Source: Magnetospirillum sp.
Lineage (GTDB): Bacteria; Pseudomonadota; Alphaproteobacteria; CACIAM-22H2
DNA length: 64,000 bases
Reading direction: 5' to 3'
Assembly (NCBI GenBank): GCA_027532905.1
Contig: JAPZUA010000002.1
Coordinates: 372,001-436,000, forward strand
The notes under the pieces are model-generated. The model saw only the letters and a program-made list of their open reading frames with translations. It did no database searches and was not told where the DNA came from. Of this stretch, positions 42,982-50,865 are shown one piece after another. Position 1 is the stretch's first letter. Each line of letters opens with the position of its first letter. A program made the position numbers and the translations under genes.

Positions 42982-43039
42982 GCATCGAATCGTCGAACTG
43001 CACTAGGGATTTGAGGGTGCAAAGCACTAGATTCGATGC
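42982..43039. promoter_or_regulatory. 10-bp inverted repeat upstream of the LacI gene
   Basis: GCATCGAATC at 42982-42991 and its exact reverse complement GATTCGATGC at 43030-43039, separated by 38 nt that contain two direct GCACTAG copies and a small GTGC-AAA-GCAC hairpin. It ends 21 bp before the lacI GTG. It could be a long-stem mRNA structure or a regulatory site distinct from the LacI operator family. Confidence 0.4.
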
Positions 43040-43060
43040 GAACAACGAAAGGCGCGCGGG

Positions 43061-44161
43061 GTGGCAAAGAAGTCCAAGTCAACTTCTCGGAACGAGCGCG
43101 TCAAGCCGATCAAGCGACGCGTGCGCAAGCAAAGCCCGTCATCGGCGAAGCTCGAGGACGTCGCCCGGGCTGCGGGTGTCTCGACGGCGACGGCGTCGCG
43201 TGTTCTCAATTCGCCGAACAAGGTCCAGGCCGATACCCGCCAGCGCGTCGAGGCGGCGATCCGATCGCTCAACTGGATCCCGCACGGTGCCGCCAAGGCG
43301 CTGGCCTCGCTGCGTACGCGCACGGTCGGCGCGCTGATCCCGACTTTGGGGCATCAGGCGATCATGGCTATGGTCGAGGCGATCCAGCAGGATCTGAGCG
43401 ACGCCGGATATACGCTTTTTCTCGGCAAGCCCGAACTGCAGCCGGACCGCACCTTGCGACAGGCGACGAAGATGCTGGAGCACGGCATCGAATGCCTGAT
43501 CCTTATGGGCGAGGAGCAGCCGCAGGCCTTGTTGGAGTTCCTTGAGGGCCGCAAGGTCTTCTACGTGACGGCCTACACCAGCGGGCGCAACGGCGGAAAG
43601 AACTGCATCGGCTTCGACAATTTCTTGGAAATGTCGCGGCTGATCGAATACCTGCTGAGCCTCGGCCATCGCGATTTCGCCATCGTTTCCCGCCAGTACG
43701 AGGGCAATGACCGTATCCGCCAGCGTATCGAGGCGGTGAAGGTGGTGCTCGCCAATGTCGGCCTGGCGGTGCGGCCGCAGCATGAGATTATCGTCGAGAA
43801 ATATCTGATCGGTGCTGGGCGGGAGGGCATGCAGCGTTTGCTGAAGTCTGAAGGCGTGCGCCCCACGGCCGTGATCTGCGCCAACGACTATTTGGCAGCC
43901 GGTGCTGTGATCGAAGCGAAGGCGGCGGGCCTGTCTGTTCCGAAGGATATCAGCGTCACCGGTTTTGACGATCTGGAAATGGCCGCTCAAATCGAGCCAC
44001 CGCTGACAACAGTGCGAGTGCCTGCGATCGATATCGGGCATGCCATTGCGAAGTTCATCGTTGGAAGCCTCGAGAAGGCGCCGGATACCAGGCTGCCGGG
44101 GCGGTTCAATGCCGAACTGATGATCCGCGGCAGTACTGCTGCGGCACCTTTGAAGACATAA
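43061..44161 (+). CDS. LacI-family transcriptional regulator
   Basis: 366 residues from GTG at 43061. A basic 25-residue extension (KKSKSTSRNERVKPIKRR) precedes the LacI HTH at about 31-50 (LEDVARAAGVSTATASRVLN) and the hinge (RTRTVGALIPT), then a periplasmic-binding-protein-like effector domain (ISVTGFDDLEMA). An operator-like element begins directly at its stop codon. Seven 16-bp sites in the window match the layout expected for a LacI-family protein (central CG, flanking TGTAA/TTWCA). I infer this is the local regulator of the transporters and enzymes from 37.5 to at least 63 kb. Confidence 0.94.
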   Translation: MAKKSKSTSRNERVKPIKRRVRKQSPSSAKLEDVARAAGVSTATASRVLNSPNKVQADTRQRVEAAIRSLNWIPHGAAKALASLRTRTVGALIPTLGHQAIMAMVEAIQQDLSDAGYTLFLGKPELQPDRTLRQATKMLEHGIECLILMGEEQPQALLEFLEGRKVFYVTAYTSGRNGGKNCIGFDNFLEMSRLIEYLLSLGHRDFAIVSRQYEGNDRIRQRIEAVKVVLANVGLAVRPQHEIIVEKYLIGAGREGMQRLLKSEGVRPTAVICANDYLAAGAVIEAKAAGLSVPKDISVTGFDDLEMAAQIEPPLTTVRVPAIDIGHAIAKFIVGSLEKAPDTRLPGRFNAELMIRGSTAAAPLKT

Positions 44162-44176
44162 GTTAATCGCTTACAT
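44161..44176. promoter_or_regulatory. LacI-type operator, copy 2
   Basis: AGTTAATCGCTTACAT, 13 of 16 matches to the consensus ATGTAAGCGCTTACAT, starting at the last base of the lacI stop codon. It is 144 bp (centre to centre) before copy 3, so the pair may support DNA looping. Confidence 0.5.
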
Positions 44177-44277
44177 CGTCGTCAGAAGCCGCATTTTGAT
44201 ATGCGGGAGACGGCGAATTGGGTCACTCCCCAAATACCAGCAATTATAAGATTTGATATGCCAAGCCATCGTTCCGC

Positions 44278-44320
44278 TTGACAGTTTGTCGCTTGATAAG
44301 CACGATGTAAGCGGTTTCTT
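44278..44320 (+). promoter_or_regulatory. TRAP operon promoter with LacI-type operator, copy 3
   Basis: TTGACA at 44278-44283 is a consensus -35 box; the -10 box is not clear (TAAGCA or CACGAT). Operator ATGTAAGCGGTTTCTT occupies 44305-44320, about where transcription would begin, 115 bp before the dctP-like ATG. The region 44177-44277 and 44321-44434 holds nothing else I recognise. Confidence 0.65.
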
Positions 44321-44434
44321 AATTCGGTGCCTTGATGCATTTCTGGGCGCTGAGCCAGGCAACCTCAAAAAATTCCACGCTTCTGCATCGGTGAAGCCGG
44401 GCTGCGTGGCCAACATAAAGGGAAGGGAACCGCT

Positions 44435-45436
44435 ATGAACTCTCGCCGCAAATTTCTTGCCGGTAGTGCTGCTGCCGTCGGCTCGATGACAATCATTGGC
44501 CGCGCATCGGCGCAGGCCGTGAGAATCCGGGTCGGCAACGTCTATCCCGCTTCGCACACGATTCCGGTAGCCACAGGCCGCTTCAAGCAGCTCGCCGAGC
44601 AGAAGTCTGGCGGCAGATTGTCGGTTACTATCCACAACAACAGCGAGCTCGGTTCGGAACGCGAAATGGCCGAGATGGTTCGCGGCGGCTCGCTCGAGAT
44701 GGTGCTGAGCGGCCTTCCGGGCACAGGTGCCTACGCGCCCGAGATCGAGGTGATGGAGGCATTCTACGTCTATCGCAATGTCGAGGATCTGAAGCTCATC
44801 ACTGACGCCATCTTCGGCGACCTCCAGGGGTTCATCCAACCCAAGGGCTTTCAACTTGTCGGGCTCATGTATCAGGGGCCGCGCAATGTCCTCTCGACCC
44901 GACAGCTTCGGACGCTGGCGGATTTCAGGGGCCTTCGGCTTCGTATTCCCAATACGCCGCTTTTCGTCGGCCTCGCGCGCAGCTGGGGTGCTGTGCCCAC
45001 CGCGATTGCGCTCGCCGAGGTTTACACGTCGTTCGAATCCGGCGTCATCAATGCCATGGAAGCCACCCATGAGACGATGGTGACGAGCAATTTCCACGAG
45101 AAGGCCAAATTCCTCCTCACCACGCGGCACAACCACTATCCCCAGCCGATCGTTGCCAACAAAGCATGGTTCGACCGGTTGCCCAAGGATATGCAGGATA
45201 TCATCACGTCCTCGGCGCAAGAGGCCGGTGCCTACCAGCTGACACTGCACAAGGCTGCCGACGATCAGGCGCTCGCGACGATGCGTGCGGCGGGCGTCAC
45301 GATCACTGAACTTTCGGATGCCGAGATCCAGACGTTCCGTGCGCCGCTGATCGAAATGAACCGGCAGCACTTCGCCAATCGCGGTCCGAAGGTTGTCGAG
45401 GTGTACGAAAAGATGCTGAAGCTCAGCAAGTACTGA
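44435..45436 (+). CDS. TRAP transporter substrate-binding protein (DctP-type)
   Basis: 333 residues; ATG after GGGAAGGGAACC. Twin-arginine signal SRRKFLAGSAAAVGSMTIIGRASAQA. DctP fold: VRIRVGNVYPASHTIPVATGRFKQLAEQKSGG, GLRLRIPNTPLFVGLARSWGAVPTAI with the conserved Arg that binds a ligand carboxylate, and VYTSFESGVINAMEA. Ligand is probably an organic acid, such as an aldonate or uronate. It is the first gene of the operon preceded by LacI operators 2 and 3. Confidence 0.95.
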   Translation: MNSRRKFLAGSAAAVGSMTIIGRASAQAVRIRVGNVYPASHTIPVATGRFKQLAEQKSGGRLSVTIHNNSELGSEREMAEMVRGGSLEMVLSGLPGTGAYAPEIEVMEAFYVYRNVEDLKLITDAIFGDLQGFIQPKGFQLVGLMYQGPRNVLSTRQLRTLADFRGLRLRIPNTPLFVGLARSWGAVPTAIALAEVYTSFESGVINAMEATHETMVTSNFHEKAKFLLTTRHNHYPQPIVANKAWFDRLPKDMQDIITSSAQEAGAYQLTLHKAADDQALATMRAAGVTITELSDAEIQTFRAPLIEMNRQHFANRGPKVVEVYEKMLKLSKY

Positions 45437-45463
45437 TCCAACAGGTCGTCGTCGAGAGAAACA

Positions 45464-45961
45464 ATGCTTGATCGTCTCTACGTTAGAGTCATCGAAGTCC
45501 TGGTCTTCGTCGCGATTACGGCGATGGTTGGAATCGGCTTTCTTTCGACGGCGATACGTTCCGTCCCCGGTTGGGGCGGTCTCTACTGGGCCGAGGAGAT
45601 CATCCGGTATGCTTGCATCTGGATGGTCTTTCTCTGCTCGGGTCTCACCATTCGCTACGGGATCCACTTCCGGGTCGATCTCGTGCTTGCCAAATTGCCG
45701 CGGCGGGCCGGGATCGCCCTCGCTCTTTTCGCCGTCGCTGTGATGATCTGGTTCGAGGTCGTTCTGATTTGGTTCGGATCGAAGGTGACGATCATGAACA
45801 TGGAGCAGCAGTCGACCTCGCTCGAGTTCCCAATGGGATATGTCTATGTGGCCATCCCCATAGGCGGCGTACTGATGCTCTTCGAGACTTTGCGGCTCGG
45901 CTGGACAATCTGGAATCGCGGCGAACCGATTCCTGCCAGCGAACAGCCATTGGTCGATTGA
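45464..45961 (+). CDS. TRAP transporter small permease (DctQ-type)
   Basis: 165 residues, four transmembrane helices (VLVFVAITAMVGIGFLST; EIIRYACIWMVFLCSGLTIRYGIHFRVDL; ALALFAVAVMIWFEVVLIWF; FPMGYVYVAIPIGGVLMLFETL). The WAEEIIRYACIWMVFLCSG segment and FPMGYVYVAIPIG are typical DctQ landmarks. It forms a membrane complex with the DctM protein. It lies 27 nt after dctP and 12 nt before dctM. Confidence 0.94.
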   Translation: MLDRLYVRVIEVLVFVAITAMVGIGFLSTAIRSVPGWGGLYWAEEIIRYACIWMVFLCSGLTIRYGIHFRVDLVLAKLPRRAGIALALFAVAVMIWFEVVLIWFGSKVTIMNMEQQSTSLEFPMGYVYVAIPIGGVLMLFETLRLGWTIWNRGEPIPASEQPLVD

Positions 45962-45973
45962 AGGAGTTCGTTT

Positions 45974-47260
45974 TTGCTTCCTACTCTCATCTCTACCTTC
46001 TTCGTCCTGCTGATACTCGGCGTTCCCATCGCATTCTCGATCGGCGCAGCAACTTTCATTCCTCTCATGCTCGACGGTCGTTTGCCTTTCACTCTGGTGA
46101 TCACGCGCCTTTTCGGGGGCATGGATTCGTTTCCGCTAATGGCGATTCCGTTCTTCGTCCTGACGGGAACGCTCGCGAGCGCCTGCAATCTGGTCGATCG
46201 GATCATGCAACTCGCGAGCTTCATGGTCGGTCGCATGCGGGCCGGGCTCGCGCAGGTCGATATCGTGACGTCGATGCTCTTCGGCGGCGTTTCCGGATCG
46301 GCAGTCGCCGACTGCGCTGCCACCGCGGGGATTCTCATCCCGAGCATGACCAATAAGGGTTATCCTGCATCCTACGCGGTCGGGGTCTGCGCCACGTCCT
46401 CGACGATCGGCGCGCTGATTCCGCCGAGCATCCCGATGATCATCTACGGTTTCCTCACCGGTGTCTCGACCGGACAGCTTTTCTTGGCCGGTGCGCTGCC
46501 GGGTGTTCTTGTTGGCATTCTGCTCATGATTGTGGCGTATTTTCTGTCTGTTAGAGGCGGTTTCGGCCGCAACGACGAAGCGCCGCGGCGGACGATGAAA
46601 GGTTTTGTCCTTGTCATGCGCGAGTCCGGGCCGGCCATGACCATCCCGTTCATCATCATCGGCGGTATCGTCGGCGGCGTATTCACGCCGACCGAAGCCG
46701 GCATTGTTGCTGCGGTCGCGGTCCTCGTCATTGGTCATTTTTTCTATGGCGGCTTCACTTGGCGGAAGCTGCGCGAGGCCGTCATGGGTGCTGCGCTCAC
46801 AACCTCGATGGTCATGCTGATCTTGGCGGCTTCGACCGTCTTCGCAAATCTCCTGACTCGGGCACAGTTCCAGTCGGAAGCCATCGTCCTACTCAACGCG
46901 ATCACGAGCGTGGCCGAGATCCAGCTGCTGTTGGTCGTAATTATGCTGCTGATCCTGGGCTGCTTCATCGACGGCACGGCCATTCTGATTATGTTCGCCG
47001 CACCGCTCTTCGGCGTGGGACAAGCGCTCGGCTACGATCCGCTGCAGTTCGGCACGATCATCGTCATGTGCTGCTTGATCGGTGGCGTGACGCCCCCGGT
47101 TGGTACATTGATGTTCATCAGCGCCGCTGTAGCTCGCATCGGTCTCGGCGAGGCATCGAGAGGCATCTTCCCATTCTTCCTCGCGCTTTGCGTGGCGCTC
47201 TTTCTGGTCGCGGCAATTCCGCCTCTGACAACCTTCTTGCCCCGCCTATTGCTGGGTTGA
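45974..47260 (+). CDS. TRAP transporter large permease (DctM-type)
   Basis: 428 residues from TTG at 45974, with AAGGAG seven nt upstream and no nearby ATG. About 12 helices: the substrate and Na+ translocation subunit. Landmarks: GGMDSFPLMAIPFFVLTG, SMLFGGVSGSAVADCAATAGILIPSM, STIGALIPPSIPMIIYG, GVTPPVGTLMFI. It completes the importer with DctP and DctQ. A crotonase gene follows 26 nt later, so uptake is linked to a CoA-dependent step. Confidence 0.95.
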   Translation: MLPTLISTFFVLLILGVPIAFSIGAATFIPLMLDGRLPFTLVITRLFGGMDSFPLMAIPFFVLTGTLASACNLVDRIMQLASFMVGRMRAGLAQVDIVTSMLFGGVSGSAVADCAATAGILIPSMTNKGYPASYAVGVCATSSTIGALIPPSIPMIIYGFLTGVSTGQLFLAGALPGVLVGILLMIVAYFLSVRGGFGRNDEAPRRTMKGFVLVMRESGPAMTIPFIIIGGIVGGVFTPTEAGIVAAVAVLVIGHFFYGGFTWRKLREAVMGAALTTSMVMLILAASTVFANLLTRAQFQSEAIVLLNAITSVAEIQLLLVVIMLLILGCFIDGTAILIMFAAPLFGVGQALGYDPLQFGTIIVMCCLIGGVTPPVGTLMFISAAVARIGLGEASRGIFPFFLALCVALFLVAAIPPLTTFLPRLLLG

Positions 47261-47285
47261 ACTCTTCGCCTCAGGATCCCAGAGC

Positions 47286-48071
47286 ATGACCGATCTGTCC
47301 CACCTGATCTCCCGAGAGACGCCAGTCGCGCATGTCGTACTGTTGCGGATCAACAGGCCTGAGAAGAAGAACGCGTTGCACAGCACGATGGTGATCGAAC
47401 TTGCGCGCCGTCTCGACGAAGCGGCAGCTGACATCGACGTTCGTGCGGTCGTCCTGACGGGGACCGAGGAGACTTTTGCTGCCGGTGCTGATATCGCCGA
47501 GATGCTCGAGCGTGGCCCTGCCGGAACCTCGAACAATCCCGATCGCGTCAAGGCGTGGCGCCGGCTTGAGAAGTTCCCGAAGCCGATCATTGCCGCCGTG
47601 AACGGCATCGCGTTCGGGGCAGGAAACGAGTTGGCGTTGACCTGCGACTTTATCATTGCAGGCAAGAACGCGAAATTCGGCCAGCCGGAAGTGAAGATCG
47701 GCGGCATGGCCGGCGATGGCGGCACGCAGCGCCTGCCGCGCAAGATCGGCGCCAATATGGCGTCCTACATGCTCATGACGGGCGATCCGATCGATGCCGA
47801 GACGGCCTGGCGGCTGGGATATGTGATCGAGATCTGCGAGGTCGCGAAGACCGTCGCACGCGCCGTCGAAATCGCTTCGACGATTGCTTCGCGCGCACCC
47901 GTTGCCGTGCAGTTTACAAAGGCGTGCATCGGCGTTGCCGTCGGCGCAACGCATGAGAACGGAATTTCCTACGAGCGCGATTCGCTGTGGCGCAATTCGA
48001 TGGCGGAGGATCGCCGCGAAGGCATGTCGGCGTTCGTTGAGAAACGCGCGCCGAAATTCACGGGCAGATAA
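47286..48071 (+). CDS. enoyl-CoA hydratase/isomerase family protein (crotonase)
   Basis: 261 residues. Crotonase fold with oxyanion hole AAGADIAEM and NGIAFGAGNELA; both hydratase glutamates are present by context, Glu115 (GNELALTCDF) and Glu135 (FGQPEVKIG), so hydratase activity is plausible. It acts on an acyl-CoA made by a partner such as the CoA transferase encoded immediately downstream on the other strand (10-bp convergent gap). It is the last gene of the TRAP operon. Confidence 0.93.
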   Translation: MTDLSHLISRETPVAHVVLLRINRPEKKNALHSTMVIELARRLDEAAADIDVRAVVLTGTEETFAAGADIAEMLERGPAGTSNNPDRVKAWRRLEKFPKPIIAAVNGIAFGAGNELALTCDFIIAGKNAKFGQPEVKIGGMAGDGGTQRLPRKIGANMASYMLMTGDPIDAETAWRLGYVIEICEVAKTVARAVEIASTIASRAPVAVQFTKACIGVAVGATHENGISYERDSLWRNSMAEDRREGMSAFVEKRAPKFTGR

Positions 48072-48081
48072 GAGGGGCCCG

Positions 48082-49266
48082 TCAGGCGGCGGGCTTCGTC
48101 CCGTCGCCCACGACGCCACGCTTGATAAGGTCGTCGATCTTTTCCTTCGAATAGCCGAGCTCGGCCAGCGCTTCGCGTGTGTTCTCGCCGATGCCGTAGG
48201 CACGGATGCGCAGCGGCAGCGTCTCGTCGTCGTACTTGACGGGATGGTTCACGAGCACGGCTTTCGCACCGCGAATGTCGATTTCGGTGAAGGCATCGAC
48301 TGCCTTTGCCTGCGGATCGTCGGCGACGTCGTCGAAGTCGTAGATCTTGCTGTACCACAGCCCCGCATCGTCGAACGCCTTCGAGACCTCGGCAAAAGTC
48401 TTCGTGGCAACGACCTTCGCAAAGACCTGCGCGTAGCGGTCGCGCTCTTTGAAGCGGTCGATATGCGCGATCGAACGCAGCTCGTCGCTGCCGAGCGCGT
48501 CGGCGACCTTCATCGGATCGTTGACCGACATCGCGATCTCGGCATCGGCGAGTTTGAACTGGCCGTAGGGCGCTTGGTGGTACCACGTCGCAAGATGCGG
48601 ATCGCGCTTCAGGATCTTGCGGTCGGGACGGGTCGACAGATAGACGGTCAGTGGCTCCGTCTGGAGGTCGAGGCCGGCGGTGTAGAGCGAGCTTTCGACC
48701 TTTGTGCCTTTGCCCGTCGTGAGCTTTTTGACGAAGGCCGCGATGATGCCCATCGCCAGAACGGCGCCGCCATGCTGGTCGATGACGGCCGAGCCGACCG
48801 CGCGCGGCTCGTCGTTGCCGGTTGCCGCCATGAGGCCGGTGCGCGCCTGGACGATGATGTCTTGGCTGGCCTTCGAGATCATCGGGCCTTTGCTACCCCA
48901 GCCGGTTCCGCTCGCATAGATCAGATCCGGCTTGACCTTCTTCAACGCTTCATAGCCAAGGCCGAGCCGATCCATCACGCCGGAACGATAGTTCTCGACG
49001 ACCACGTCGGACGTCGCGACCATCTCCTTGATGATCGCAAGTCCTTCGGGACTCTTGAGATTGACGGCGAATGTCTTTTTGTTGCGGAACGCGCAGAGGT
49101 AAAGGCCGCTCACGCCGCCGATATGCGGGCCGGGCCATCGGCGCGCGCGTTCGCCTTCGATCGGCTCGACCTTGATAACGTCGGCACCAAGGTCGGCAAG
49201 ATACTGCGTGCAGGCGGGGCCCTGCAGCACGTGGCAGAAGCTGAGAACCTTCATTTTTTCGAGCAT
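48082..49266 (-). CDS. family III CoA transferase (CaiB/BaiF, formyl-CoA transferase type)
   Basis: 394 residues from ATG at 49266, after GGAG; a longer frame reaches into the ALDH gene. CaiB/BaiF landmarks: VLSFCHVLQGPACTQYLADLGADVIKVEPIEGE, FRNKKTFAVNLKSPEG, DVVVENYRSGVMDRLGLGYE, IYASGTGWG and the catalytic Asp163 in VIDQHGGAVLAMG. It transfers CoA between carboxylates. It is cotranscribed with the ALDH gene 37 nt upstream. With the crotonase gene in the same regulon it suggests activation of a carboxylic acid followed by hydration or dehydration. Confidence 0.94.
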   Translation of the reverse strand: MLEKMKVLSFCHVLQGPACTQYLADLGADVIKVEPIEGERARRWPGPHIGGVSGLYLCAFRNKKTFAVNLKSPEGLAIIKEMVATSDVVVENYRSGVMDRLGLGYEALKKVKPDLIYASGTGWGSKGPMISKASQDIIVQARTGLMAATGNDEPRAVGSAVIDQHGGAVLAMGIIAAFVKKLTTGKGTKVESSLYTAGLDLQTEPLTVYLSTRPDRKILKRDPHLATWYHQAPYGQFKLADAEIAMSVNDPMKVADALGSDELRSIAHIDRFKERDRYAQVFAKVVATKTFAEVSKAFDDAGLWYSKIYDFDDVADDPQAKAVDAFTEIDIRGAKAVLVNHPVKYDDETLPLRIRAYGIGENTREALAELGYSKEKIDDLIKRGVVGDGTKPAA

Positions 49267-49303
49267 ATCGGTCTCCGGTGTCGCGACGCGCGTCGGAACT
49301 TGT

Positions 49304-50785
49304 TCAATTGAGCTGAAGATGGATTGTCTTGAGCTCGGTGAATTCATCGACGGCAAACCTGCCGCGTTCATGGCCACTGCCGCTTTCCTTGTGGCCCGTC
49401 AGCGGAAGTTCCGGCGTGCCAGCCATATAGGTGTTGACTTCGATCGTGCCGGCCTTGAGCCCGCGCCCGAAGCGGAAGGCTTTGTCGAGATCGCGTGTCC
49501 ACACGCCGGCCGACAAGCCATAAGGCGTTCCGTTTGCGATGGAGATCGCTTGATCGACCGTTTCGAACTCGATCGCCGATAGGACAGGCCCGAAGATTTC
49601 CTCCTGTGCGATCGACATCTTCGGATCGACCTGGGTGAAAAGCCCCGGTTGTACGTAGTTCTTTCGTGCGGGGCCGTCCGACGGTCGACTCCAGTAGGTC
49701 GCACCGTCGCGCTGGCCGGCTGCGATGTAGCCGCTGACGCGTTCGAATTGTGCAGCACTGATGAGCGGGCCCATTTCCGTGGCTGGATCGAGCGTATCTC
49801 CGACGCGGACGGCGAGCATGCCGGCCCTGACGCGCTCGAGAAATTCGCGCGCTATCGAGCGCTCGACCAGAAGACGCGAACCGCTCACGCAAGCCTGCCC
49901 GGCATTGCGCGTGGCGCCGATCACGACTTTCTGCGCTGCGGTCTCGAGATCGGCGTCGGCGCATACGATATGCGCCGATTTGCCGCCGAGTTCGAGCGAA
50001 AGCTTTTTGAGAGCAGCTCCCGCTTTGCCGGCGATTTCCTTGCCGACCCGGGTCGACCCGGTGAACGAGATCATGTCGACGCGGGGATCGGCGCACAAAG
50101 CTGCCCCGACATCGTGGCCGAAGCCGGGGAGCACGCTGACGACGCCGGGCGGAATGCCTGCCTCAAGCAGGATACGGCCGAGCAGGAGTGTGGTGCCCGA
50201 TGTGAGTTCACTGGGTTTGACGACCGCGCAGCAGCCGACCGCCAAAGCGAAGGGCAGCTTCTGGCTGATAATGAGCAATGGGTAGTTCCACGGCGTGATC
50301 ATGGCGACGACGCCGTAGGGCTCGCGCAGGATCAGGCCCATCTGGCCGCCGCCGAGATTGTCGTACGTGTCGCCGTAGGTATGGCGGGCGAGGGTCGCCG
50401 CGTATTCCCAGTGCGCAATGGCGCCGCGAACTTCGCGCTCCGCATTGGTGACGGGCTTACCGCATTCGAGACATTCGATACGGCGGAACTCGTCGAGGTT
50501 CTCTTCGATGCGGCGCGCCACGCCGAGCAGGATTTTGGCGCGCTGTGCGCCGGACATTCCGCTCCAGACGCGTTTCTCGGCTGCGGCCGAGGCTGCCGCG
50601 ACGGCAGCGTCAACGTCGGCAACCGTCGCTCTTGGATATCGGCTGATGGCGATATCATGTGTTGGATGCCGCCGCTCGATAGGCTCCCGATCGCGCGTTT
50701 CGACGAGCTTGTCGCCGACGATCGCCGGAAGCTCGATCGGCGTTCCGGGCAGTTTCACCGGCCAGGCAGCTGATGCGGTAGACAT
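49304..50785 (-). CDS. aldehyde dehydrogenase family protein
   Basis: 493 residues, standard ALDH length. PWNYPLL, FTGSTRVGKEIAG (NAD site), general base Glu265 (LELGGKS) and catalytic Cys299 (NAGQACVSGSR) are intact. It oxidises an aldehyde to an acid with NAD(P)+. Shine-Dalgarno TTGGAGAAAC before ATG 50785. The LacI operator at 50812-50827 with an upstream TTGACA (minus strand, 50832-50837) gives it its own promoter, even though the GMC gene upstream reads the same way. Confidence 0.95.
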   Translation of the reverse strand: MSTASAAWPVKLPGTPIELPAIVGDKLVETRDREPIERRHPTHDIAISRYPRATVADVDAAVAAASAAAEKRVWSGMSGAQRAKILLGVARRIEENLDEFRRIECLECGKPVTNAEREVRGAIAHWEYAATLARHTYGDTYDNLGGGQMGLILREPYGVVAMITPWNYPLLIISQKLPFALAVGCCAVVKPSELTSGTTLLLGRILLEAGIPPGVVSVLPGFGHDVGAALCADPRVDMISFTGSTRVGKEIAGKAGAALKKLSLELGGKSAHIVCADADLETAAQKVVIGATRNAGQACVSGSRLLVERSIAREFLERVRAGMLAVRVGDTLDPATEMGPLISAAQFERVSGYIAAGQRDGATYWSRPSDGPARKNYVQPGLFTQVDPKMSIAQEEIFGPVLSAIEFETVDQAISIANGTPYGLSAGVWTRDLDKAFRFGRGLKAGTIEVNTYMAGTPELPLTGHKESGSGHERGRFAVDEFTELKTIHLQLN

Positions 50786-50811
50786 GATGTTTCTCCAATT
50801 GGATAGCGATG

Positions 50812-50837
50812 ATGTAACCGCTTTCTTTTTATGTCAA
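50812..50837 (-). promoter_or_regulatory. ALDH promoter with LacI-type operator, copy 4
   Basis: On the plus strand the operator reads ATGTAACCGCTTTCTT (50812-50827). The minus-strand -35 box TTGACA is 50837-50832, so the operator covers the spacer and -10 region. It lies 26 bp upstream of the ALDH ATG. Confidence 0.7.
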
Positions 50838-50865
50838 TCGCAATGGCGATCCTGTGTGTCTGCGG

